A stretch of DNA of 64,000 bases, from contig NC_080075.1 in the NCBI RefSeq assembly GCF_949987535.1, forward strand, positions 8,106,606 to 8,170,605. The letters are read 5' to 3'. Both the position numbers and the translations under genes were made by a program. Below the pieces are notes generated by a model. The model saw only the letters and a program-made list of their open reading frames with translations. It was not told the DNA's origin and searched no databases. Positions within the stretch are counted from its first letter, which is position 1, and the number at the start of each line of letters is the position of its first letter. Source of the stretch: Balaenoptera acutorostrata. Taxonomy: Eukaryota; Chordata; Mammalia; Artiodactyla; Balaenopteridae. Shown here piece after piece: positions 26,601-40,100 of this stretch.

Positions 26601-28120
26601 CAAAAAAATTTTTCATAATCTCTAAGTACTGAGGGAAGAAATGGTGATATCTAACCCTTTTCACTTTACTTTGGTTTCTGCTCCTCCCCTGAAACAGGCT
26701 CAATAAGAGCAAACAAGAGGAAAAACATAAGGAGGAATCCCATTCTTTACTCCTAACTCTATCCCAGCAGTGCCAGTAGCAATAAAGGAAACAGGGAAAT
26801 CTAGTCCTGCCTTCTCCATAAGATGCCTTTTAGCATCTCTTTTCCTCCAACCTCCATCTCTTCTTACCCAGCACTCCTTGACAACAGTTACATATACAAA
26901 CAGGAAAAACAAAAGAGGGAAAAGCCCAGCAGTCATTGCTCCTCACTAGCTCTCACCATTTGCACAACCCAACAGTTCTCACTCCCCACTCCCTCAATGG
27001 AGTTCTATCTTAAGCACCACAACCCATTAATAAATTCAGAGATACCCAATCATGCCTTTAAAAAAAAAAAGCCCTCCGAGCTTAAAATTTCCTTATGAAC
27101 TGGGTCTTGACGTCTTTAAAAGGGATGTGAAACCATACTGCATTGTACAATGCAAGCAAACAGAATGTATCTTATTACCTTCTACAAAATTCAGCCTAAT
27201 TCTCCACTTTCTAAATACCTCATAGTTGAAGCGGTAAGAATACAAAAGCAAGTATAAGCATCATCTTATAGACCTCCAAATATACATAATCTAAGTTCAC
27301 ACATTTTTATGGATTCCAATGTGTTTAACTATAAAATCAGTTTAGGGCAGCTTTTTCAAACCAGAGCGAGTACCCTCAAAGGGGGCAGGTGAGATGGGTT
27401 AGGAGGGGGAAATGCAGGGTTGTGGGTAATTTCAGAAGACTGAAAATTCTCCCCAGTAACTTTTATCTGTTTAATTTGTTTTAATTTTAATATGATAATA
27501 AAGATTTAAGATGAACATTCCATGAATCATATGGATAGACACTTTATCACAGTTCACTGTCATAGAATGTCAACCAAAGCTTTTGTTTACAAACCTCCAC
27601 TAAGTTGTTTCACATTGACGAAAAAGATCAGAAGCAGACTTAATATGTAAATTAAACATTTTAGCCAAGAGAAGGTGCTGTAAAACAAAGGTGAAAATCA
27701 TTAGTTCATACTGAAAAAGATTAGAAAAATTGAGTTCTTACTAGTATATGCATGCTGAACTCAAAAGAAGTCCATTATAGGAGGCAATACTTTCACAATA
27801 AAATGGTGATTTAGATCCTGCTACTCAAAAGAATAATTCCAGGATAAGCAGCATTAGTATCACCTTGTTAGAAATGCAAAATCTTAGGTCCCACCCAAGA
27901 CTTACTACATCAAAATCCCCATTTCAACAAGACCCACAGATGAATCACATGCACATTAAAATATGAGAAGCACTGGTTTAGAATCAATAAAACACTATCA
28001 TTCACATCAATGCTGCAAATTTGAACTTCAAAAATTTTTATATTTGTTACTGTTTGATATAAGTGTATTTAGGGTTTCGTAACTGCATAAGAGGTAAGTT
28101 TATACTTAGTTTTGGGCCTG

Positions 28121-28174
<54 letters not shown>

Positions 28175-31100
28175 TATGCAATACTGATAACTTAAGTCAA
28201 CATTCTCAATTAATACCTTAAGGACACAAGTTATGTTCTAAATTAATTGATTAAATTGAGCACTTTCGGCACTCACAGATAGTGAACTCATAATCTTTGT
28301 ATTCCATACAAGTAACTCTGGTCCTTAATACTGTTAAAGGATTCTTCCCACCTAATTTCCTTTTGTAACACCTGGCATAACCAAACAAATATTAATAAAA
28401 TTTTGATGCAGGTAACTACTCTCAGGAGAGGGTACTTCTCACTTGCTGAACAACACCATCATTAGAATGGTCTGGCTGCACCTGTGTGCAGGCAATAGCT
28501 AGGCAACTGAAGATCTTGGATACTCTTTATCATCAACCCTTGCTACTCAAGAGACAGAAACATACAGCACACTCCCATTCCTTCCAATCTGGCTTGCTCT
28601 CCTGATGGCAGATTTAATTAGAAAGGGATCTGGAAGACATATGTAATAACTTTAGGAGGCAAATTTGAAATCTCAAGGGTAGCATTCCCATACTTAACCT
28701 AAACTTCACATTCTCCCTTCATCTCCTCACTGTATTATCTGTGCATATGCCAATTTGCTATATTAAAATGTAAGCTTCTTTGAGAACAGAAAACTCCTTT
28801 TTGTGTGCTCAATTCACCTCCCTTTTTAAAATATTTATTTATTTATTTATTTATTTATTTTTGGCTGCACTGGGCCCTCATTGCTGCACACGGGCTTTCT
28901 CTAGCTATGGTGAGCGGGGGCTACTCCTCACTGCAGTGCGCGCGGGCTTCTTATTGCGGTGGCCTCTCCCGCTGTGGAGCACGAGCTCTAGGCGCACGGG
29001 CCTCAGTAGTTGTGGCACACGGGCTCAGTAGTTGTGGCACACGGGCCCAGTCGCTCTGCGGCATGTGGGATCTTCCCGGACCAGGGTTTGAACCCATGTC
29101 CCCTACACTGGCAGGCAGATTCCCAACGACTGCACCACCAGGGAAGTCCCCACCTCCCTACCTTTTACAACTAGCAACCAGCAGGGAACGTAGCACATTC
29201 TTAACAGGCACTATTAAAGAAAAGCCCTATTTTAGAATGGCAACCACAATTTTCATACAATTAGAAAGGCTCACCAGTTTCATCACTGAGGCTTAATAAA
29301 AACCTTGTCTACCACCATAACAATTACTATATTTTGATCGTAGTAAAACTACCAAATTAAATTTTCTGAAATAATAAATTCAAACACCAGTTTAAAAAGC
29401 CCACTGAGAGAAAACTACAACTACATTTTATTTACCTAACACAGACAAGGATCCTTTGTATGTGAATTTTCCAAATGAATGGAAACGTATCATTCTTTAA
29501 AATTTATATTTAAAATGTAAATCTTTCTTATAATTGATTATGTAACCTCCTGAAATATTTACAAATGTCTGGGGTTGTTTCAATATAATGGGGAGAGGAA
29601 AGAGGAGAGTGGGTAGGATGCAGATGAAACAAGGTTATCTGTGACTCAGTAATATCTGAAACCGGGTGATTGACAGGTGTGTTCATTAAACTATTCTGCT
29701 TCTGTATACGTTTGAAATTTTTTATTTAAGAAAATTTACACTATAGTAACCAAAACAATGTGGTACTGGTATAAGGATAAACATCAAAAGAATAAAACTG
29801 TCCAGAAATAAATCCATTCACCCATGGTCAATTGATTTGACAGTGGTGCCAAAACCAATCAATAGGGGAAGAAATAGTCTCTTCAACAAATGGTGCTGGG
29901 ACTATATCTCCACACGTAAAAGAATGAAGTTTTGGACCCCTACCCCACACTATATACAAAAATTAACTCAAAATGGGTTATAACCTAAATGTTAGAGCTA
30001 AAACAATAAAACTCTTAAGAAGAAAACATAGGTGAATCTTCACAGCCTGGCATGACTTAACAGTAGATTTTTAGATACAATACCCAAAGCACAAGCAACA
30101 GTAACAAAAATTAGGTGAGCTGGATTGTATCAAAATTTTAAAACTTTTGTAAAAATGATACTATGTCAAGACAGTGAAAAGACAACCCACATAATGGGAG
30201 AAAATATTTACAAATCATGTACCTTGTAAGGATCAAGTATCTTGAATATATAAAGAACTCTTAAAACTCAAGTGAAACAAGCTAATTTAAAAATGAGTAA
30301 AGGACTTGCACAGACCTTTGTCCAAAGATATACAAATGACCAATGAGTACATAAAAAGATGTTCAACATCATTAGTAACCAGGGAAATGCCAATCAAAAC
30401 GACAATGAGACCAATCGCTAGGATGACTATTAACGGAAAAAAAAAAAAAAAAGGAACAGAATTGTTGGCAAAGATATGAAGAAATCAGAACCCTTGTACA
30501 TTCTGGTGGTGCTGTAAAATGGTGCAGCCGCTGTAAAAAAGCTTGGTGGTTCCTCAAAAAGTTAAACATAGGATGATCTACCACTTCCACTCCTAGGTAT
30601 ATACTATACTCAAAAGAACTGAAAACTGGTACTCAAACATCTAGACACAAATGTTCATAGCAGCACTTTTCACAATAGCCAAAAGGTGGAAACAACTGAA
30701 ACATCCATCATCGGATGAATGGATAAACATTATGAAGTATACATACACAGTGGAATATTATTCAGCCATAAAAACAAAATGAAGTACTGATATATTCTAC
30801 ACATAGATGAACCTCGAAAACGTGCAAAATGAAAGAACCCACACACAAGAGGTTATACATGGTATGATTCCATTTATAGGAAATATCCAGAATAGGTAAA
30901 TCAAAAGACACAGTATATTAGTGGTTGCTAAGGGCTCAGAGGAGGACAGAAAGGGAAAGTAACTGCTTCATGGATACAGGAACTCCTTTGGGGGGTGATG
31001 AAAATGTTTTGGAACTAGACAGAGAAGACTGCACAACATCTGTGAATGTACTAAATCTCACAGAATTGTACATTTAAAATGGTTACTTTTATGTTATATG

Positions 31101-34100
31101 AATTTAGTCTCAAAAAAATTTCACAAAACTGATTATGTGTTTCATACCAACCTGAATGGGAGTAAACTAATATAATTTAGCACTTCAGTCATCATTCAGG
31201 AGTGACAAGTTTGTAGGCCTGCAAAAGGATTTTGTTCTTAAACCAAACAACAGCACAGAATGCAACTGCTACTTACAAGTCTCTCTAATAATTCCCCTCC
31301 ATTCTAATTACCAATAGTCTGAGATAACCAAGTCCTGAAAATTCTAAGTTCAGAGTGAGAACGTGAAAAGAAGACTTACACAGACAAAAAAAAAGAATAA
31401 CTTTAGCCAGATACCTATAATGAAAGTGTGACTTTTAAACATTATGAGCTACACCACAATGAAATGCAGGGTGAACCTCCTCTGCAACCTGGTTTGAAAA
31501 GCCATTGTGGAGTTGGAAATCTGAAATATGAACTGGATATTAAATATAAGAGAATTTGTGTTAATTGCACTAGGTGGGATAAGGGTATTATGGTTACATA
31601 AGGAAACATTTAGAGAGAAAATGTCTATAAAATAAAATACATAAAGCAAAAATGAGGACAAAATACTAGTAATGATTAAATCTAGGTGATGAGTATATGA
31701 GTTCATTATACTATTCCTTCAACTTTTCTGTGTGCTTGAAATTTTTATAATAAAAAATTAAAATTTTAAACTTTAATCCCAACATTTCATTTTTTAAGAC
31801 TTATTAGCTACTAACATGTCTGAAAGAGAAAATCACTTTTCTCTTTTCTTCTCAAAATAGTCATTTTGTTCTCTTAAATTCTGAAGAGAACAATGGATAA
31901 TCCAGTAAGTATGTGCCTTTTTCCCCCCCAGGTTCATTCCTGACAAGTAATGCCTTTAAGTAACATCCAATCTTAAGTAAAAGGTCACTGACCTGAAGTG
32001 GGGGATTATAAAACAAAATACCAGACACCAGTACTACTGTCCTTGTACTGTTTTACAGGGCTTTAAATATTGACTTTGTATATGCAAGGTAAAATTTTAA
32101 GTCAAACCACTTAAAAAAAAAAATAGCATGTATAAACTCTAACCCAAGATAAGAAGGGGGAAAAATAGAAACAAAGCATTGCAGAATTGGCACAAATAAA
32201 AAACAAACCAGGATGGCTGAAATAAGATCAAATATATCATAAATCACAAGCAATGTGTAAGTAACTTTAAACTCTTAAAGATGTTATCAAATTGATTTAG
32301 TAAGAATTCAATTTTATGCAGTTTATCCAAAGACCTCAAACAAGTACATAGAAAAGTTAAAAGTTTAAAAAAAAAAAATTAAATCCTCAACAAAACACTA
32401 GCAAACCAAATCCAAGAACATATAACAAGGACTGCACACCATGACCAATTGGGACATACCCCAGGATTGCAAAGTTGGTTCAACATATGAAAATTGATTA
32501 ATGTAATCCACCATATATAAATAGTATAAGACACAAAAACCACATAATCATCTCACAGATGAAGAGACAGCAATGTAACAAAATCCAACACCCATTCACG
32601 GTGGGGGGGGGGGAAACACACCTAACACACTTAATGCGAAAAACTGAAAGCCTCCCCCCCAACTCCATGATCAGAAACAAGACAAGAATGTCCATTCACC
32701 CCATTCAATACAACACTGTACAGCAGGATCTAGCCAGAGCTTAAGGTAAAATAAAGAAATAAAAACCATTTAGATTGGAAAAGAAGGAGAAACCTATCTG
32801 AACTTGCAGTGGCAGGACCATGTACACAGAAAATCCTAAGGAATCCACATACACAACAAAAAAACATTCAAGCTAATATGAGTTCAGTAAGATTGCAGAA
32901 CAGAAGATCAATATATAAAAATCAACTGTATTTAAACTGTGCACTAGCAATATACAATCTGAAAATGAAATTAAAAAATAATTCCACTTATGATAGCATA
33001 AAAAAAATTAAATGTCTCAGAATAATTTTTTAAGAGTTGCAAATGTTGTACTCTGAGAACTACAAAAATCATTGAAAGAAAACCTGAAGACCTAAATAAG
33101 TGGAAAGACATTCCATGTTCATGGATCTCAAGGCATAACATTGACAATACTCCCAAAATTGATCTACAGAAGAAATCCAATCTCAATCAAAATCCCAGCT
33201 GCCCCTTTTTTCTTTTTTTTTTTTGCAGTAACTGAGAGAATCTAATTGTAAAATCTGTATGGAAATGCAAGGAACCCAAAATAGCCAAAACAATCTCAAA
33301 AAAGAACAAAGAGAAATCACACTTCACAATTTCAAAACTTAATACCAAAGCTGTAGTAATCAAGACAGTGTGATACTGCCATCAGGATAGACATACAGAT
33401 CAACGGAACAGAACTGAGAGTCCAGAAATAAAATCCTACACATATGGTCAATTGATTTGATCAAGGAATTAGAGGAGTAATAGTCTTTTTTTTTAAAATG
33501 GTGCTGGGACAATTGAATAGTCACACGCGAAGAATGAAGTTGGACCCCTACCTCAGACAATATAAAAAAATTAACCCTAAATGGCTCAAAGGTCTAAATG
33601 TAAAAATTAAAACTGTAAAGCTACTAGAAGAAAACATAGTAAATCTTCATGACTTTAGATTTGGTGATGATTTCTTAGATCTGACCTCAAAAGCACAAGC
33701 AACCAAAGAAAAAATAGATAAATCAGACTTTTTAGAAACTTTTGTTCTACAAACGACACCACCAAGAAAGTGAAACAACAATCTCCTATGGGAGAAAATA
33801 ATGACAGCCCACAGAATGGGAGAAAATATTTGCAAATCATATCTGATAAAGGATTTGTATCTAGAGTATATAAAGAACTTATTCCTCAATAATAAAGAAC
33901 TCAATTTTAAATTGGGCAAAGGATCTGAATAGAGAGTTCTTCAAACAAGACATACAAATGTCCAATAAACACATGAAAAGATACTCAACATCTTAAGCCA
34001 TCATGAAGTGCAGACCAAAAGTCACAATAAGATACCACTTCACACCTACTAGAATGGCTATAATCAAAAAGTCAGATGATAACGAGTGTTGATGAGGATG

Positions 34101-37100
34101 TAGAGAAACTGAAACTCTAACACACTGTTGGTTGGAATATAAAATGGAGCAGCAGCTTTGGCAGTTCCTGGAAAAAAAGTTAAACTACTTGGCAGTTCCT
34201 AAAAAAGTTAAAACATAGAGTTACTCTACGACCCAGCAATTTCACTCCTAGGTATATACCCCAAAGAATTGAAAACACAAGTCCACACAAAAACTTACAC
34301 ACAGATTTTTTTAGCAGTATTATTCATAACAGCCAAAAAGTGGAACAACCTTGAATCCACTAACTGATGTACGGACGGGTAAATAAAATGTGGCACACCC
34401 ATACAATGAATTCTTAGGACATGTGATTCTAGACTTATAAAAAATTCCAACTACTACATCATCATCAATCACATCTATTAGTTTCACCAGAGCTCAGTAC
34501 CTGAAACCTAACGACACACAAATTTAATTAACACAGTACTTATTGTATTTTCAGAGACTGTTTATATAAAGTTTACAGTATGAAGGAAGTTTCAAAAACA
34601 GAAAAACCAAACACTATTTTAAATCTCAATAGAAAGTATCTTTCTATCACCAAAGGGAGATTTGAAAACCAATGATTCTAAACAATGACTGCTACCTGGG
34701 TGAAAAGTAGGGATTCCTCTGAAAAAATATACCTGAAATTTTATATACCATGTCTGAAATGGGAAGGAATGAAACATTAAATCATCACTGTTTTCACTTT
34801 AAACAGACAGGCTATGAGACAGGCAGTTATTCAACTAAGCTTAAGTGAGAACATTTTTTTAAAGAAATTCTGGCACTGACTGACCTATGGACAACGGCTG
34901 TCATTCTTCTATTCTCCCTCCTTTGTTAAACTGTTCCTCTTTAACAGTTGCTTCACCAGTAAAGATCCTTTGGAAAGTCTACATTTTGGAATAGCAGGAT
35001 TTCTTAAATCAGCTAGTACAGCACAGTTACAAAAAAAAACCAAAACCACAGGTTCTGGAGTCTGGTTTGGCTTAACAGCTGAGAGGCTCTAAGCCTCAAG
35101 CACATTATTATGCTAAATCTGTTTCCTCTTCTATATGTTATAAAGTAGTTCTTTTATCTTTATACCTCTCCCTTCCTCCAGATTCTCAAACTGGTTACAG
35201 CATAGTTATTTCTTCTACATTAAGTGTCTTCATTATTAAAGTTATGTAAATACTGTGATTACTGCTAGAGCAAGTAGTATACTGCGATTATTTCAACAGT
35301 TCAAAATACCTGATTTGAAATTTCTTAACAGTACATATTTGACACAAGGCATAAGTTAGAAAGGGAGGGAAAAAGGAGTCATTTGTGTGTCACTAACTAA
35401 AACATTTGAATGCTGCTGTAATGTCTTTAATTTTTCTCCCTGGTCTCCCCCTCTGTTATATATTATCACAAACTAATAACCAAATCGCAATTAAGGCCTC
35501 ATCCTTTAATAACACCTACTTTTAATAATAAGAGAGAGTTAAGTTGGTCAGACCATCTTGAAAAAAAGTTTTCCTACATTAACAGCAACCAAAACTATAA
35601 GATACCTAGGAATAAACCAAACAAGAAATATCCTAAAGGTTCAACCGAAGAAAATAATAAAGTTTTACTGATAATTAACCAAATAAAGAAGCATGTCATG
35701 TTACTAATTTGTTCATCACTATATTTCAGCACCTAGAACAACAGCTGGCACTTAACTGCTTAAACAGACAATATATTTCCTGAAGGGAATGATTCAATAC
35801 CATAAAGATGTAAGTGTACCAAACAATCTAAAAACTTAATGGGACTCCCAATTAAAATCAGTCCCAACAGACTTTTAATAGACCTTGATAAACTCACCCG
35901 TTACATTAAAAAATCAAAAAAATCATAAGTGGGTAAAATATCAAGAGCATGAACATACCCACAAATGTCTTAAGTTGTCCTCTGAGTGCTTCTCAAACAT
36001 TCTAAGCACCTGTTGGACAAACATGAATGGAAGTCAAAAGGCTTGGGAAATGTCTCACAAATGCCTAAATCTGGTTTAGGAATCCCTAAATAAACAGTTC
36101 TCAGAGTAGTTCCCCCCAACACAATTCAGGGGGTCTAAACTAATTCAAGGGGTCAAAACTATTTTCAACGTAGTACTATGAGGCTATTAGCCTAGTTTTC
36201 ATTCTCATTTCCTCACAACTGTACAGTGGTGTTTTCCAGAGGCCACACGATGTGTGATATTGCTACAGACTGAATGCACAAGCAGACAAGAATCAAGCTA
36301 TCTTCTACTAAGACAGATAGTAAACGTTTACAAAATGTTTACCACCATTCTTTCCATAAATTTTTGAAAATGATTATTTAAGTGTTATTTATGTTAATAT
36401 GATGTTATTTTTACTTTTAAATCAATATATTTAAAGAACTTTTCAGTTTTAATTTGTAATATGGTAAGTATTGATAGACATAACCCACATAAAGAAAAGC
36501 CTTTTGGGTTCCTTAGTAATTTAAGAGTGTAAGGGGGTCCTAGGATCAAAAAGTTTGAGAACTGCTTTTCTAACCTAAGCAGACACTCAGTTCCTCAGTT
36601 AAACAATGCTTTGCCCAATGTATAGATCAACTGCCAGATTGGAATAAACTTAGAAGGCTAAGTAAAGCACAACTAGTGGGCAAGTAACATCAAAAGTAGC
36701 TACATCAGCTCCCCAGAGATCACCAGTAGAGAAGGCAGAAGAGGTTTCTATAAGCTAACAAGTTTATCATCTGCTTTCTTATTCATTTATAGCTAGGACT
36801 TATTCATTTATAAACTAGGACTTCTTCCCGTCCTTCCACATATTGATTACCTAAAGTATCAATGTAGGAACAAGGTAAGCCAAGAGAACTCTCAGATTAT
36901 ACATCTTTTTTTCTTTTTTGATCTAATGTATGCAGATAGTTTATTATTCATTCAAATATATTCAAATGAGAAATAAATTCCTTTGTTGAACTAGACTATT
37001 TGAACTATTTGCCACTTGGACTACTTCCTCTCTGGGACGCTTTAGAGTACCTGCTGTGCTCACAGCTCCTCTGGACAGGTTCCTTAAGCAGATCACCATG

Positions 37101-40100
37101 CTTTCTATCACAGGAGAGGGACCTGATACCCTGATCACACCTGGCTAGGATGAATGTCTGACACCAGGACAAAAATCTAAAACGTAGGCAGCTGTCTCAG
37201 AGATAGCCAGAACTCCCCCAAAAGGAGGAATTTTGCCAGGAATGATAGAAGCATTATGTGTAGTTAAAAACAAAGAGCTACTATACTAGCTCACCACCAG
37301 CATAGAGAATCATAGCTGAAGATACCTGTACTCAATCCTGAAAGACCTCCTAATTCCTGAATGACATCCCCACCTTCATGTCTGACTGTGAGATAGGTGA
37401 AATAATCATCTTCCTTCCCTCTATATCCTTTGTGAGGGGGTGTAGATGTATTAATCCCATTTATTAAGGTAACATACCACATTCCTTACAACATGAAAAA
37501 TATAACTACCACACTTGGGGGATTAAAAAAAAGGATCAGAATGAAGAATTGGAGGCTAACTGTGAAAAACTAGATAAGCAGGATCATTTTTTCTCTGCAC
37601 ACATCAATAAGAGAACATTCATCGTATTGTGTAAATGGAAATGGTAAGACATCACTACAGCACACAAGATCCCATAAGATATGGTCCCATTATGTAAGCT
37701 GATGACTGGGAAGGTTATAGGAAGAAATGAAAATATTGGCCTTATATTTTGTCTATATGATCCGTGAATACTGAATCCTACCCCAGTCAACTGAAAAAGG
37801 CGGGAAAACTTGCCGAACACCTATCAAAATCTCATTCTCAGAATTTCACAAGCTGAAACAAGATTCTAGAACTCAATGTTTAAACAAAGGTCAGTCACTG
37901 ATAAAACAAAACATATGTAATCCGAATAAAATTACTCAGATTAGATAGTAAAATCTAAATTTAAATGAACACTGAGTGGTTAAGAATTTAAAATAACAAT
38001 ATAAGGATTAAAAACACTCAAGTATTTTATGTTCTTTCCAATAACTGAGAAGTGGCTCAATGCCTTAACTTGATAGCTAATAAGCAGCTGCTCATTTCTC
38101 ACCCAGTTCTTCCTGAGCAGAAACATGTCTGGCTGAGGACAGCTCGGAAGGAAAGGAGAGGTGGGAGGAGTCCACGAAGCATTAAAAAACAAACAAAAAA
38201 ACTTGATATTGGCTTATGAGAAAATGTGTTTTTCCATTACACTGCCACCATTTTTCCTTCAACCCGAGCCGAAAAGTAAACACTGCAGATTTAGTCGGAG
38301 AGGGAAAAAACCCAGTAGCATTCCTTCTATACTATCAAACCAATCATTTAACAGGCTCTAGTGTTTGCAATTTAAACTTTGTCATCCATGAAAATCTTTA
38401 TGAATTAGCAAAAGACGTTCACTTTTCTCTAAAAATACACGCACAAAAATAAATCTCTCCTCTGAATAGCTTTTTTCCAACGTGAAAGAGCTTGAAAAAT
38501 AAAAACTGTAGCTAAAATAACATATACATAAATTTTTTAAAAATTTTTATTTTATTATTTATTTATTTATTTATGGCTGTGTTAGGTCTTCGTTTCTGTG
38601 CGAGGGCTTTCTCTAGTTGCGGCAAGCGGGGGCCACTCTTCATCGCGGTGCACGGGCCTCTCACTATCGCGGCCTCTCTTGTTGCGGAGCACAGGCTCCA
38701 GACGCGCAGACTCAGTAATTGTGGCTCACGGGCCCAGTTGCTCCGCGGCATGTGGGATCTTCCCAGACCAGGGCTCGAACCCGTGTCCCCTGCATTGGCA
38801 GACAGATTCTCAACCACTGCGCCACCAGGGAAGCCCAGTGATTTCTTAAATATTATCAGTTGTCTAGTCAATTTTCTAATTTCACTGATTCTAATTAAAA
38901 TTAGGTTTTGTGTTTTTTTTTTTTTCGTTTTGTGTTTTACAATTGGTTTGTTTGGATCAGGATTACAGAAGTTTGTTCTTTAGATTAAAAAATATTTATG
39001 TTGGGGGCTTCCCTGGTGGCACAGTGGTTGAGAATCTGCCTGCCAATGCCGGGGACACGGGTTCGAGCTCTGGTCTGGGACGATCCCACGTGCCGCGGAG
39101 CAACTAGGCCCGTGCGTCACAACTACTGAGCCTGCGTGTCTGAAGCCTGTGCTCCACAACAAGAGAGGCCGCGACAGAGAGGCCCGCGCACCGCGATGAA
39201 GAGTGGCCCCCGCTTGCCACAACTAGAGAAAGCCCTCGTACAGAAACGAAGACCCAACACAGCCATAAATAAATAAATAAATAAATTTATCAAAAAGAGA
39301 AAATTTATTAAAAAAAAAGAAATCACTGCTAGTATTCCTTAGGCTTAACGATGACATTGTGGTTGTGTTCTATGTTGTGTTCCTGTGGGGTTTTTTTCCC
39401 TCAAGTATTTATCTTTCAGATACACCTGAAGGATTTACACATGAAAGGATTTTGAGAGTTGCTTTACCATATCTAGCAGAGAGATGAAACAGGGCCAGTC
39501 ATGTGACAACAATGGTCGAAGCTGGGTAACTGGTACAGGAAGCTTTATTACATTCATCTCTATTTCTTGTATAAGGTCGAAGAAAAAAAGTATCCTAGGC
39601 ACCAAAACATCCTGTCAAAAGCACAGAAATTTCTCTCCCACTAAATCACCCCAGAATTCTGCTTCTTTCTTCTTATTTATCTGCTTTGATTAACAATAAG
39701 TTCTATTCTTGAAACCAATTAACTTCCTCCAATAGACCTGTAACTGAAATACAAGACTCACCTTGGTGTCTTTTTAACGCCATTCATCAGAAAGGTGAAG
39801 GCCAGTGAGGACACAACCCAGGATTCCAACTCACAACTGGTAATCTGATTGTAACTTCAAGACCACATATCCGTTTTGAGTCAAAATGAGCTATCACAGG
39901 TTGTTTCTGTCTTTTGAATGTCTCTTACTATCCCCAGTATTTGAACTAAGTTTGCTAAGTAGTACAGAAAGGCGAAAAGTAACAAATGTTGTTCACTCCC
40001 AGAAAGTACAACCCTTTCAATGAAAAGGGGTAAAGAACTCAACCGAATATGACACCCAGAAATGTTCCAATAATCTCGGGGTACGCAACTCTACATACAC

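Noticed and set aside
28123..28174. Regular repeat that might suggest a CRISPR array
   Set aside because: Simple 4-base units with no spacers, in a mammalian intron: a microsatellite.
38573..38983. 136-residue open frame and similar [24 protein letters not shown] frames at several sites
   Set aside because: All are translations of CHR SINEs, recurring with the same text wherever a SINE lies. They are not genes.
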